Shown here one piece after another: positions 17,768-26,445 of a stretch of DNA of 64,000 nt. The position numbers and the translations under genes are program-made. The notes under the pieces are model-generated. The model did not search any database. It saw only the letters and a program-made list of their open reading frames with translations, and was not told where the DNA came from. The stretch comes from Nocardioides faecalis (GTDB lineage Bacteria > Actinomycetota > Actinomycetes > Propionibacteriales > Nocardioidaceae). Each line of letters starts with the position of its first letter. Position 1 is the first letter of the stretch. The DNA is taken from the NCBI RefSeq assembly GCF_018388425.1, contig NZ_CP074406.1, positions 1,674,001 through 1,738,000 on the forward strand, in the 5' to 3' direction.

Positions 17768-19348
17768 GTGGATCCGCTGTACATCGTCGAGTTGAGCGTC
17801 GCGGTTGCGGACGGCTCGAATCTCGAACCGGCGGACGTCTTCGACAGGCTGACGCGACACGCAGCTGATTGGCTTGAGCGGGGCGTCGAAGGCGTGTCGG
17901 TGGACTTTGCGAAGTCCGACCGCGTCGAACTCCCTGCCCGCCGCGGCGCCTACGAGTTCACTCGCGCTGTTCGTTGGTCCGTCACGGAGGCCGGGGGGCT
18001 ACGGGCACTCCAAGGAGTGATGAGCCAGCCGATCGAGGACGGCGGCGGAGCCCGGTTCATTTGTGAGTTCACGATCTTCCAGGACGTGGGCCGGGCAGCG
18101 CTTCGCGTTGAACTCGGCCGGGAATCAGTTGACGGGCTTATGTCGCCCGTCACCGTCGATGCCGTCCGTCGGCCCGGTTTCCTTGGGGCCGCTCTCCGCG
18201 ATCCGGACCTTCAGTTCACGTACCAAGGCCAGATTGTCGACGGCCGCTATGAGTGGATCAACAGCCCGCAGGCTGCCCTCGTCCCCGAGGTCATTGCGGT
18301 CGAGCAACGGCTCCCGATTCTCCTTGTCGACGGCGGCGACCCGGCAGCGAAGACGCTCGGCCACTATGCGGCTAGCCAGCTCTCAGGGCTGGCACAGGTG
18401 CTACTCGTCGATCGTCGAGCTCAAAGCGAGATCAATGAGTACCTCGACTCCATCGGCGCGCCACTACAACACAACTGCGCGCGCCTAATCTGGCCAGTGC
18501 TCAACACCCGACACCCTGAGTTCTGGGATCTCGACCGATCAGAGCGCATCGTCAGCATCCTGATGAAGATGGTTGCCGGCGTCTCGGTTGCCGCGCGCGG
18601 GACAAACCGCTGGCGGGTGCTCGCTGCGTCCAAGGAACGGCAGGTACGTGAGCAGGCATTTGAGGCCGCGATTGCGCAGGCGGCGGCTGCGGGCGACAAG
18701 TCCGCCGAGGTCGAGGCACTGCGCACGGAGCTCCGCAGCCTCCGCGACGAGAACGAGCAATGGGTCGAAGAAGTTGATCGGCTCACGGTGACCGCTGAAA
18801 CGGTGCCCAGCCTTCACAACCAGATTGCATATTGGAAGGCTGAAGCTCAGCGTGCTTTCGAGGCAGCCGGATCGGCCGCGGGCGCGAACTGGTCCGAGGC
18901 TCCGTCGCTCGATGCGGACGATCTCGGCGCGCTGTCGAAGTTCCTTGAAGGCGCTAGCGCTGGTGCCATCGTGTTCACCGCTGCGGCACAGCGGTCATGG
19001 CGCAAGTGCGGCTACCCGCATATCGAGGCTATGGGCGATGCGCTTGTTCGGCTCGCTCAGGCGGCCGCAGACTGGCGCAACTCGGGGTGTGACACCGGAA
19101 TGACGATGAAGGCGTGGTTCAAGACCAAGTTCGAGTTGAACTACTCGCCGGAGGATGAGCCGCTGAGGAAGAACAAGTCGCTGCGGGACAAGTTCGAGTA
19201 CGACGGCGTCGAGTACTCGCGGGAGCCGCACCTCAAGTTGGACGATCACGTCAAGCCGAACGAAGTTGGTCGTGTCTACTTCGCCCTTGATACCGAGGGC
19301 CAGCGATTCATAGTCGATCACGTCGGACTGAAGCTGTACGGGGTGTAG
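17768..19348 (+). CDS. Unknown coiled-coil cargo protein, possible defence gene
   Basis: A 526-residue protein starting at GTG 17768 after AAGGAG. It has three parts. An N-terminal alpha/beta region, about 1-280, contains LVVDGG-like strand-turn patterns (LPILLVDGGDPAAKTLGHYA, LAQVLLVDRRAQSEINEYLD). A coiled coil spans about 285-360. The C-terminal domain ends in GRVYFALDTEGQRFIVDHVG, a beta-strand pattern seen in several toxin-like or phage-related domains. No family is recognised. It is antisense to the surrounding minus-strand conjugation operon and converges on the damaged end of the SCO6880-like gene. It therefore looks like inserted cargo. Its GC content is slightly lower than its neighbours. 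Confidence 0.75.
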   Translation: MDPLYIVELSVAVADGSNLEPADVFDRLTRHAADWLERGVEGVSVDFAKSDRVELPARRGAYEFTRAVRWSVTEAGGLRALQGVMSQPIEDGGGARFICEFTIFQDVGRAALRVELGRESVDGLMSPVTVDAVRRPGFLGAALRDPDLQFTYQGQIVDGRYEWINSPQAALVPEVIAVEQRLPILLVDGGDPAAKTLGHYAASQLSGLAQVLLVDRRAQSEINEYLDSIGAPLQHNCARLIWPVLNTRHPEFWDLDRSERIVSILMKMVAGVSVAARGTNRWRVLAASKERQVREQAFEAAIAQAAAAGDKSAEVEALRTELRSLRDENEQWVEEVDRLTVTAETVPSLHNQIAYWKAEAQRAFEAAGSAAGANWSEAPSLDADDLGALSKFLEGASAGAIVFTAAAQRSWRKCGYPHIEAMGDALVRLAQAAADWRNSGCDTGMTMKAWFKTKFELNYSPEDEPLRKNKSLRDKFEYDGVEYSREPHLKLDDHVKPNEVGRVYFALDTEGQRFIVDHVGLKLYGV

Positions 19349-19387
19349 GGCGGCGACTGGGATAGAGCCTGCCCAGGTGGAGGACGA

Positions 19388-20841
19388 CTATCCCGGGCTG
19401 AGACGACAGAGCGGCAGCGCTCCTGCGGCGAAGGCCGAGCCTGTTGCCCCCACAGCCGCCGTGTCTCGCATGATGCCTGAATCGTGGCCTGTTCGATCGC
19501 CGCGACAGCACGCTCCAACTCGTCGGGATCGCTAGCGCTTACGGCGACGAAACCGGTCGCGCGAAGCACGCCGTGCCCGGCGGTGAGGTCGGCTTCTTGC
19601 TGGAGGACGTCCTGGTATTCGGCGGTCTGCTGGGCGTCCTCGATCTGGCCGATCTTCTGCCGTTGGGCAGCGTCGGAGATGTACTCGGTCTTCTTCTTGC
19701 GGATGTCGCGGGCGGCGCGGTCGCTACGCATGGGCGTGTAGAGCAGCGTGAAGGTCCGCCGGATCCCCGAGGACAGCAGGAGGGGCGCGAGGAAGCCGGG
19801 GTACACCAGCGACCGCGGCCACTCGCTGATCCAGAGCACACAGTGGTGCGCGGAGTCACTGCGCAAGGAGCCCCACGCTTCCGTGACCGCGACGGGCCCA
19901 GCGGTGGCGAGGTCCCGGCCTATGTCGCCCTGCCGCTCGAGTGCGCCCGCGACGGCCGGGTCGTACGCCGACCGCAGGATCAGCGCCAGGTCGCCGGTCG
20001 TCAGCCATTCACCGGGGGAGAGGTCGGCAGACCGGAGAGCGGCCAGCATGGTCGCCATCTCGTGCCGGAGTGCGGCGGCCGCCCCTCGCATGCCTCCGCC
20101 GGCAGCCCGGATCGCTCGCCCGGCAACCTTCATGTCCAACGAGATGGAAACGGTCGAGGCATGGCGCTCGCCCGCGGGTCCGGCGCGGTCGACCAGTTCG
20201 CCGTACGTCGTCGACGCCCACGAGCCTGAACGGTTGCCGTGCTGCTCCCACCAGTCCGCCAGACCCTTGCCGGAGTCAGGGAGCGTCCGCTCCATCACCT
20301 GGACAGAGGCGATTCGCCCGGAGCGACATGCCGTCGCGAGAACTCGGCCCCACGAGACGACACGGCGTTCCTGCTCGGCCGGGTCGAGGAGCACGAACGC
20401 GGGGTGGGAGACACCGACGACCGCGGTCAGGGTTCCCGCGTGCGGGTCGTGGACCATGACGGCGTCGGTCTCGGGGTCGACCCACTGACGAAGCCGAGCC
20501 GCGTCGCCGGGCAGCGCCAGCGTTCCGGCCGGCCGGGGCTTCGCGACTCGGCGGCGGTACAGCAGTTGCCCGCCCGCTGATCGCCAGAGCCATCGCGCGC
20601 TGATCGGCGCCCACTCGATGAGCTTGCGCCCGCCGACGCCGACGAAGGCCAGCGTGACGAAGAGCAGGATGATCGGGAACGTCATCACCACGGCGCCGAC
20701 GTACAGACCGATGATCAACGTGCCCGACGCCATGCTGGCCATCACGAGTTGCGGGCCCGAGAGGCCAAGTAGAACGCCGCGCCGGGTCAGGCGCGAGAAC
20801 TTCATCGGGGTCAGCCCTGGTTCGCCGGTCGTCGTGGCCAC
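19388..20841 (-). pseudogene. SCO6880-like conjugation membrane protein, 3' frameshift
   Basis: Nearly full-length member of the SCO6880 family of actinobacterial conjugation operons, with two N-terminal membrane segments (about 30-72) and a large cytosolic domain. In relatives it partners the VirB4-like ATPase. Near 19440 the frame is lost after LWGQQA. The expected ending, AFAAGALPLCRLSPG and stop at 19388-19390, lies one frame over and is restored by adding a single base. As written, translation ends at 19318 with about 35 unrelated residues. Start GTG 20841 lies 6 bases after the TrbL-like stop. Partial function is possible, since only the extreme C-terminus is altered. Confidence 0.72.
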
Positions 20842-20847
20842 AGCTGA

Positions 20848-22152
20848 TCACTTCTTCCCATCTGTGTCGACCACCGTCGAGTCCGCGACTGGCGGTGGGA
20901 CGGTCGAAGGAGCGGTGGACTCATGCGCCTGTGCCTGTCCGGTCGCCTGGGCGGCGACGAAGTTGCCGACCCGAGGACCGGCCGCTGCCGCCTCCTTCGC
21001 CACCACGACTCCGGCGGCAACTGCGCCGCCCGCCGCCGCAGCACCTTCGGAGGCGCCACCTGCTGCGGCGCCTCCGCCGCCGGTTCCACCAGACGGTCCG
21101 CCCGTGGGTGGTCCCGTGGCCGCAGGCGAGGCGCCGGACGTCGTACCGCCGCCACCGCCTCCGCCACCGCCGCCCAGGACCTTGGCTGGCTCGCTGCCGA
21201 TGCGGCGCGAGAGCGGGATCGGCATCGGCCGGTTGAGCGACGCTTTGGCCTCCTGTTCGGCGGACATCGCGTGGTACATGTCGAAGCCCATGAAGGCGAT
21301 GGCCTTGTAGGTCAGGTACGGCGCGAACCCGGCCATCAGCATCAGTACGACGCCCGCCATCGGCTGGCTGACGGACTCGAGGTCGGCGTCGATCGGCGCC
21401 GATCGGCGCCGAGACCTGCGCGGTGGCCAGCAGGAAGATCACCACGAGGACGACCTTTGACAGGATCATCGCGATCACGAACGTCGCCCACCGGCTCACC
21501 CACGTGCGGGTGTGGTCCCAGCTGGCACCCGCGAGCGCGATCGGTGCAAACACGATCGCGATCAGAAGCAGCGCCTTGCGGATCAGCAGGCTGATCCAGA
21601 CGACCATCGCCCCAACGATGGCGAGGCTGGCCAGGAAGATCGTCAGGATCGCACTTGCTCCGGGCGCGGCGATGTTGATACTCCCGGAGTCCGGCGGCAA
21701 GTACGGCGACCTTGTCGCCCATCTCGTTCATGTTTCGTGCCCGCGGCGTTGACGATGCCGATGCACAGCTGGTCGGTGATCTCGAGCGCGGTTGCCAGCA
21801 GGGCGAGGGCGACGAAGGAGCCGAGGATCGACTTCGCCATTCCCAGCGCGGCCCTGGAGAGCGCTGCGGGCTCGCGGCGAATCATGCCGCCGATGACCTG
21901 GAGCATGAAGAACCCGAGCATCACGACGACGCCGACGCCGAACATGATGTTGTAGACCTTGGTGTACTCGCCGCCGGTCACGTCGACGTACGTCGTGGAG
22001 TCGATGACCTCCCAGACAGATGTGAACATCCACTCCGCCGCGCCGCCCATGCCCTGAGCGAGCCAATCGAAGGGCGCGGTGACGACGGCCCCGGCCGCGT
22101 CTCCGGCGGCGTTGCAGACTTCGTGGATCACCGGTACGTCGCAAACAGCCAT
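20848..22152 (-). pseudogene. TrbL-like conjugal transfer membrane protein with three frameshifts
   Basis: The reconstructed protein has an N-terminal part MAVCDVPVIHEVCNAAGDAA, six or more membrane helices and a long Gly/Ala/Pro-rich cytosolic tail, typical of TrbL/VirB6-like mating-channel proteins. It is broken three times. Near 21735 an extra A separates NAAGT from MNEMGDKVAVL. Near 21700 an extra T precedes PPDSGSINIAAPG. At 21391-21410 an exact 10-bp tandem duplication (GATCGGCGCC twice) separates TAQVSAP from ADLESVSQPMAGVV. The 3' piece (20848-21360) alone remains open. No functional product is expected. Confidence 0.85.
21391..21410. repeat. 10-bp tandem duplication inside the TrbL-like gene
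   Basis: GATCGGCGCC occurs twice head to tail with no spacer. Deleting one copy restores the reading frame VSAPIDADLESV, so this is a slippage-type mutation that inactivated the gene. Confidence 0.9.
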
Positions 22153-22162
22153 GATCGATTCC

Positions 22163-22476
22163 TCAGACCTGCTGGCCGACGTTCCAGAAGAAGTTCACGA
22201 GAGTCACCGAGGCGCCGCACACGATTGCAGCTCCGAGGGCGACGAGTACGCCGAGCTTGCCCCGACCGGCCAGGTGGGGGTTCGACGAGTTTGCACCCAG
22301 CGCCCACACGATCGCCACGATGATCAACGCGAGTACGGCGAGTACGGCGAGCACCAGGCCAACCGTCATCGAGGCGCCGACGATCTTCTTGAGCTGACCG
22401 ATCCGGGCAGGCCGTTGGAGTTCGGATCGATCGAGATGTCGAGGGGGAGCAGAAGTGCTGCTGTGAGTAGGTCCAT
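22163..22476 (-). pseudogene. DUF6112-family membrane protein, frameshifted
   Basis: The N-terminus from ATG 22476 (MDLLTAALLLPLDISIDPNSNGLPG) and the C-terminal part (IGQLKKIVGASMTVGLVLAV ... GKLGVLVALGAAIVCGASVTLVNFFWNVG) lie in different frames; adding one G near 22405 joins them. The result matches DUF6112, short proteins with two membrane helices found in pairs in actinobacterial conjugation operons and possibly pilin-like. An open 68-residue piece from ATG 22369 could still be translated. A paralogue follows upstream. Confidence 0.7.
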
Positions 22477-22508
22477 CGGAGGCTCCTAAGGTCGGACGGG
22501 CGGACGCC

Positions 22509-22796
22509 TTAGAGGTGCGGGCCGATGTCCGGCAACCAGTTGGCCCACGTGAGCGCGGCTCCCGTAAACGCCGCGCCGCCGATTGCGACGAAGCAGCCGA
22601 CCTTCGCCTTCTGGGCGGTGTGCCAACTGCCCGAGCTAGAGGCGATCGCCCAGGTGGTTACAGAAATGACGAGCATGAACACTGCGACGACAAGGCCGTA
22701 GGTCAGTAGGGCGCCGACGATCAATCGGAGGCCGCCGGCGCTGCCGACCGCACCGAAGTCGGGACCGATGCTGCTTGCAAACTGGATCAGCCTCAT
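22509..22796 (-). CDS. DUF6112-family membrane protein
   Basis: An intact 95-residue paralogue of the preceding protein: LRLIVGALLTYGLVVAVFML forms the first membrane helix, a Gly/Ser/Lys loop follows, and VGCFVAIGGAAFTGAALTWA the second. Together the pair should sit in the membrane as part of the mating apparatus. It is the first surviving gene of the minus-strand conjugation operon; the cargo block begins 109 bp upstream. Confidence 0.75.
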   Translation of the reverse strand: MRLIQFASSIGPDFGAVGSAGGLRLIVGALLTYGLVVAVFMLVISVTTWAIASSSGSWHTAQKAKVGCFVAIGGAAFTGAALTWANWLPDIGPHL

Positions 22797-22904
22797 GCCC
22801 GTAAGGTGCGTCCTTCTCGCACAGGCGGCAACAAGCGTCGATGGGCAAACGCAGCAAACCCGCGGCGCGGTCCGGCCGCTCGTCGAGGGCGTTGGGCGAC
22901 CGCC

Positions 22905-23858
22905 CTACCTTGTGCGGGACGCCCCTCGCTCCGCCTTGAGGTTCTTGATGATCTTCGCGCATCGGGTCGCAGCCGCATCCAGTTCATCGCGGAGCTGGTT
23001 GATGGCGATGTCGAGTCGTTGACGATCCTCTGCGGGGAACAGCTCCGTGAGCGGCACGTAGCCGTGGGCTGTCATGTGAGCCTGGATGGAGGCGAGCACC
23101 GCTGGGGCATCGGTGATGCGCGGTGAGGTGGCGATCCACTCCAGGTAGTTCTTGCTGCCCTTCGCCTCGTTGCAGGGCGCGCAGGCAGGAACGACGTTGC
23201 CGATCACGTTCTCCCCGAGATCCTTCATGTTGATACCCACGATGTGCTCGAAGACGAAGTCATTCTCCAGCTCTGACTCAGTGCGACGGCAGTAGGCGCA
23301 TGCGTGACCAAACTCGGCGATCGTCGCGAGCCATTCGGCGGCGGTCGGTCCCGGGTGTGTGCGGTCGAGGACGGTTCTGGTGGCATAGTTCTGCGCATTG
23401 CCGATCGGGTAGCTCTTGATCTGGCCCGACGCTTTCTTAGCGATGCTCGCCGCCGGGAGCGCAGCGATGAGTTGCTCGGCCGAGGCCGTCGAGAGCAAGC
23501 GCTTTGCCGTCAAGTACGTGATGAAGGGCTTGTAATGCCGCGGGAACAAGTCGTTCGTGAAATGAACGGTCTCCCCGTTGACCACGACCTGTGGGTTTTT
23601 TCGATACCGGCCGGCGTACTTCCCGCTCAGGCCTTCGGTCTTGCGGAATAGCGGATAGTTCAGATTTAACATCGACTTCGAGTACGCGTCGTCCTGAAGT
23701 CGCAGGAACTCATCGGGGTGACGTTCGCAGTACTCCGCGATGGCCAGCACGTGCTGTTCGACGAACTTCCCAATCTTGGGCACCTCGAATCCTGGCCCGT
23801 CCTCGAGCGGGAAGTCCGCGTCGGGTTCTTCCGGGGCGGGATTCATTTCTCGCGTCAT
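22905..23858 (-). CDS. HNH endonuclease
   Basis: A 317-residue protein. Residues about 185-240 hold the HNH fold: CAYCRRTESE, FEHIVGINM (catalytic His), NVVPACAPCNEAKG with the second Cys pair and NEAKG. The N-terminal 170 residues are unrecognised and probably select the target. It should cleave DNA in the cytosol. The start ATG 23858 overlaps the XRE regulator stop (ATGA), so the two form one operon like a restriction enzyme with its control gene. No methyltransferase is adjacent, so it is either a modification-dependent enzyme or controlled only by the regulator. Confidence 0.8.
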   Translation of the reverse strand: MTREMNPAPEEPDADFPLEDGPGFEVPKIGKFVEQHVLAIAEYCERHPDEFLRLQDDAYSKSMLNLNYPLFRKTEGLSGKYAGRYRKNPQVVVNGETVHFTNDLFPRHYKPFITYLTAKRLLSTASAEQLIAALPAASIAKKASGQIKSYPIGNAQNYATRTVLDRTHPGPTAAEWLATIAEFGHACAYCRRTESELENDFVFEHIVGINMKDLGENVIGNVVPACAPCNEAKGSKNYLEWIATSPRITDAPAVLASIQAHMTAHGYVPLTELFPAEDRQRLDIAINQLRDELDAAATRCAKIIKNLKAERGASRTR

Positions 23859-24271
23859 GGCTGTTCCTTTCGCAGTGCTTGGGCTTCGGTGACGCCAGTC
23901 ATGACGTTGAGTTGGATTCGTGAGAGCGCCTCGAGCCGCACCGCCGGTGGCAGCGATTCGATCTCCGCTGTTGCGGTGGCGACAACCTCTTCGAGTGAGG
24001 ATCGGCGCCTCCGCTCTGGCTTTCGCGTCCTGGCTGGCGCGAGTTCGCCCTCAGTCCTGAACAACTCGTCAAGCGAGAGCCCAAGAGCCTTGGCGATCGG
24101 GACCTGATGACGGCTCGACGGCAGGCGGTATCCGGTCTCGATCTGGGCGATGTAGGGGTAGGAGAGGTTGGTTGCTTCAGCGAGTTCCTTGCGGGACATG
24201 CCGAGCTCCTCGCGGCGGGCCGCAATGGTGCGACCGAGCTCGATATCGCCTGTCTTCGGTGAGGTCACCAC
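23855..24271 (-). CDS. XRE-family transcription regulator
   Basis: A 138-residue protein with an N-terminal HTH_3 domain (ELGRTIAARREELGMSRKEL, then AEATNLSYPYIAQIETGYRLPS). A basic/Ser stretch and a C-terminal helical region follow. GTG 24271 is chosen because AAGGAG precedes it by 6 bases; the longer ATG-started frame lacks such a site. It is the first gene of the operon with the HNH nuclease and is divergent from the ADP-ribosylglycohydrolase operon, so it may control both directions by binding the intervening region. Confidence 0.8.
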   Translation of the reverse strand: MVTSPKTGDIELGRTIAARREELGMSRKELAEATNLSYPYIAQIETGYRLPSSRHQVPIAKALGLSLDELFRTEGELAPARTRKPERRRRSSLEEVVATATAEIESLPPAVRLEALSRIQLNVMTGVTEAQALRKEQP

Positions 24272-24342
24272 CTGGTACTCCTTCGAGAGTGGGGAGGTCG
24301 TCCAGCCAGACGAGTTATGCCGCCAGCATAGCATGAGCGGAT

Positions 24343-24369
24343 CACCGTGCAACATTGCGTGATACGGTG
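24343..24369. promoter_or_regulatory. Candidate operator between divergent cargo operons
   Basis: CACCGT (24343-24348) and ACGGTG (24364-24369) form an inverted repeat. GCAA-CA-TTGC (24349-24358), a second small palindrome, lies inside it. The position between the XRE gene start and the divergent operon fits an XRE regulator binding site. This is inference from symmetry and position. Confidence 0.4.
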
Positions 24370-24412
24370 TGCTCAATCCAAGTGAGCGGTGTGCATAGAA
24401 GGGTGGGGCGAG

Positions 24413-24991
24413 TTGGCGACTCTGAGTGTGGTTGACGAGGTGGCTCGGCTCTACCGGCCGGACTGTCCGGTGGAGTTCATCGCGGCGTCCGATTTCAAGC
24501 GGCGCGTGCTCAGCGACCCGACCTGGCCGAAGGCGTGCGCCATGCGTTTCCTTGCGGCGCGGCCCAGTGCATGGGACCTCGAGTGCTTGGCCAAGCGGGG
24601 CGACGTTCCCGTGGAGATGCTGGTAGAGGCGGCGAAGAAGGGGTACCGGTCAACCAGCCCGGGCCTCGCACGGGCGCGGTATCTCCAGCTCTCTTTCATG
24701 CCAGGCCAGACGCTTCGCGAGATGAGTGCCGGTCAGGATGTCGAGCTTCGGGCTGCGCTGCGGAACCCGGCTTGTCCGGAGGAAGTCGTCGTCCGGTGCC
24801 TGACGTCACCGCTTGCATCGATCCGCTGGTCCGCGCTGCGAGCTGTGCAGCAGCGGAATCTGCCGATCAGTTCGGTGTATATCCGCGCGGCAATGGAGTT
24901 GCCCATGACCGAGTCCGGCCTGGGCGGTCCGCCGAAGGGATACCGTTTTCGGGTCATCACGACCGCCAAGCAGATCCTGGCGGGTCGATGA
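24413..24991 (+). CDS. Leucine-rich-variant-like helical repeat protein
   Basis: About 192 residues. The second half has short helical units with conserved NPACPEEVVVRCLTSPLASI and RWSALRAVQQRNLP, like leucine-rich-repeat-variant or HEAT-type repeats that bind proteins. The start is uncertain: TTG 24413 has AAGGGTGG upstream; GTG 24389 is the alternative. It is the first gene of an operon with two ADP-ribosylglycohydrolase-like proteins and a nuclease; its stop overlaps the next ATG (ATGA). Function unknown. Confidence 0.55.
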   Translation: MATLSVVDEVARLYRPDCPVEFIAASDFKRRVLSDPTWPKACAMRFLAARPSAWDLECLAKRGDVPVEMLVEAAKKGYRSTSPGLARARYLQLSFMPGQTLREMSAGQDVELRAALRNPACPEEVVVRCLTSPLASIRWSALRAVQQRNLPISSVYIRAAMELPMTESGLGGPPKGYRFRVITTAKQILAGR

Positions 24992-26445
24992 AGCTCTCCT
25001 CGGCACAACTGGACCGTGCGATCGGGGTGGTCGTCGCTTCGGCGGCGGGGGACGCTCTCGGTGCGGGCTATGAGTTCGCTCCGATACCGGACGGGTTGGT
25101 CCCGGAGATGATCGGCGGCGGCCTGGGCAACTTCGAGCCGGGAGAATGGACTGACGACACGGCCCAGGCCATGGCGATCGCTGCAGTCGCGGCCGATGGT
25201 CTCGACCTGCGCACGCCAGAGGCCCTGGACCGGATCGCCCAGGGTTTCGCCGATTGGTACGCCAACGGCCCGGCCGATGTCGGTTTCCAGACCGCTGAGG
25301 TTCTTCGACTGGCGGGCCGGACGCCCACTGGTGCTGAGATGGCTCACGCTGCCCGGCGAGTACACGAGCGACGAGGTCGCAGCGCCGGCAACGGGTCGTT
25401 GATGCGGACCGGCCCGGTCGCCCTGGCCCATCTGGATGATCCGGACGCGTTGGTGGAGGCTGCGATGGCTGTCTCCGCTCTCACTCACCACGAGGTCGTC
25501 GCTCAGGAAGCGTGTGCCGTCTGGTGCCTGATGATCCGCCACGCGGTGTTGCACGGCACCCTGCCTTCCTGGCCTGACATCGAGCCGTGGAGCCCGAAAC
25601 CGACGTACTGGGGTGACGTTCTCTCTCAGGCTGAGACCCTGGCGCCGAGCGCCTTCACCAACAACGCTTGGGCGGTGGGAGCGCTGCAGGCGGCGTGGTC
25701 GGCTGTTCATCACACCCCGGTGCCAGCGCCCAACTCCTGCGCTCACTTGGTCGACGCGCTGGGGACAGCTATACGCATCGGGAACGACACCGACACGGTT
25801 GCTGCCATCGCAGGCGCCCTTATCGGTGCTCGATGGGGAGCCAGCGCGGTGCCCGCCCGTTGGCGGCGAATCCTGCACGGCTGGCCCGGAGCGACGGCCA
25901 AGGGGTTGGAGAAGGTTGGCCACTTGGCCGCGACGCGTGCCGAACCGGGCCACCACGGCTGGCCAATGATTGATCACATCGACTACACAGGCTGGCAGGC
26001 AGGCGGGACCACTCTGGTGCGTCATCCGCACGACCCTGGCGTCTGGCTGTCTGACGCGACGGCGCTCAGCGAACTTCCTGCGGAGGTCGATGCGGTCGTG
26101 AGCCTGTGCCTGGTCGGGCGCAGACAGATCCCTGACCACATCGAAAGCGTTGGATTCCGTCTGATCGACATGGTCGATCCCACAGCGAACCCGAACTTGG
26201 ACTTCACGATCCGAGATGCCGCAGAGACAATCGCGGCGCTGCGTGCCGAGGGCAAGACGGTGCTGCTCCACTGCGTAGCCGCACAATCGCGCACTCCCAC
26301 AGTCGGGGCCGCCTACTCGATGCTTCGCGGCGTCGACGACGACCGGGCGCTCGCCGAGGTGTGCTCCGCGTTGCCCCGCGCGCACCCGAACCGGGCCTTT
26401 CGAACCGCGCTGAAACGACTCGCCGACAAGGAGATCCGCGATTGA
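24988..26445 (+). CDS. ADP-ribosylglycohydrolase fused to a protein tyrosine phosphatase domain
   Basis: A 485-residue fusion. Residues 1-305 form a DraG/ARH-type hydrolase that removes ADP-ribose from macromolecules. The metal-binding motifs TDDT (about 55-58) and GNDTDTVAAIAGALIG (about 265-280) are both present, so it should be active. Residues 330-485 form a dual-specificity/PTP-like domain with the P-loop HCVAAQSRT near residue 428 (CX5R) and an upstream DMVDP that can supply the acid Asp. The middle contains WLSDATALSELP as the start of the phosphatase fold. It overlaps both neighbours by 4 bases. The combination suggests reversal of an ADP-ribose or phosphate mark, perhaps control of an attack on phage or host targets. 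Confidence 0.85.
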   Translation: MKLSSAQLDRAIGVVVASAAGDALGAGYEFAPIPDGLVPEMIGGGLGNFEPGEWTDDTAQAMAIAAVAADGLDLRTPEALDRIAQGFADWYANGPADVGFQTAEVLRLAGRTPTGAEMAHAARRVHERRGRSAGNGSLMRTGPVALAHLDDPDALVEAAMAVSALTHHEVVAQEACAVWCLMIRHAVLHGTLPSWPDIEPWSPKPTYWGDVLSQAETLAPSAFTNNAWAVGALQAAWSAVHHTPVPAPNSCAHLVDALGTAIRIGNDTDTVAAIAGALIGARWGASAVPARWRRILHGWPGATAKGLEKVGHLAATRAEPGHHGWPMIDHIDYTGWQAGGTTLVRHPHDPGVWLSDATALSELPAEVDAVVSLCLVGRRQIPDHIESVGFRLIDMVDPTANPNLDFTIRDAAETIAALRAEGKTVLLHCVAAQSRTPTVGAAYSMLRGVDDDRALAEVCSALPRAHPNRAFRTALKRLADKEIRD

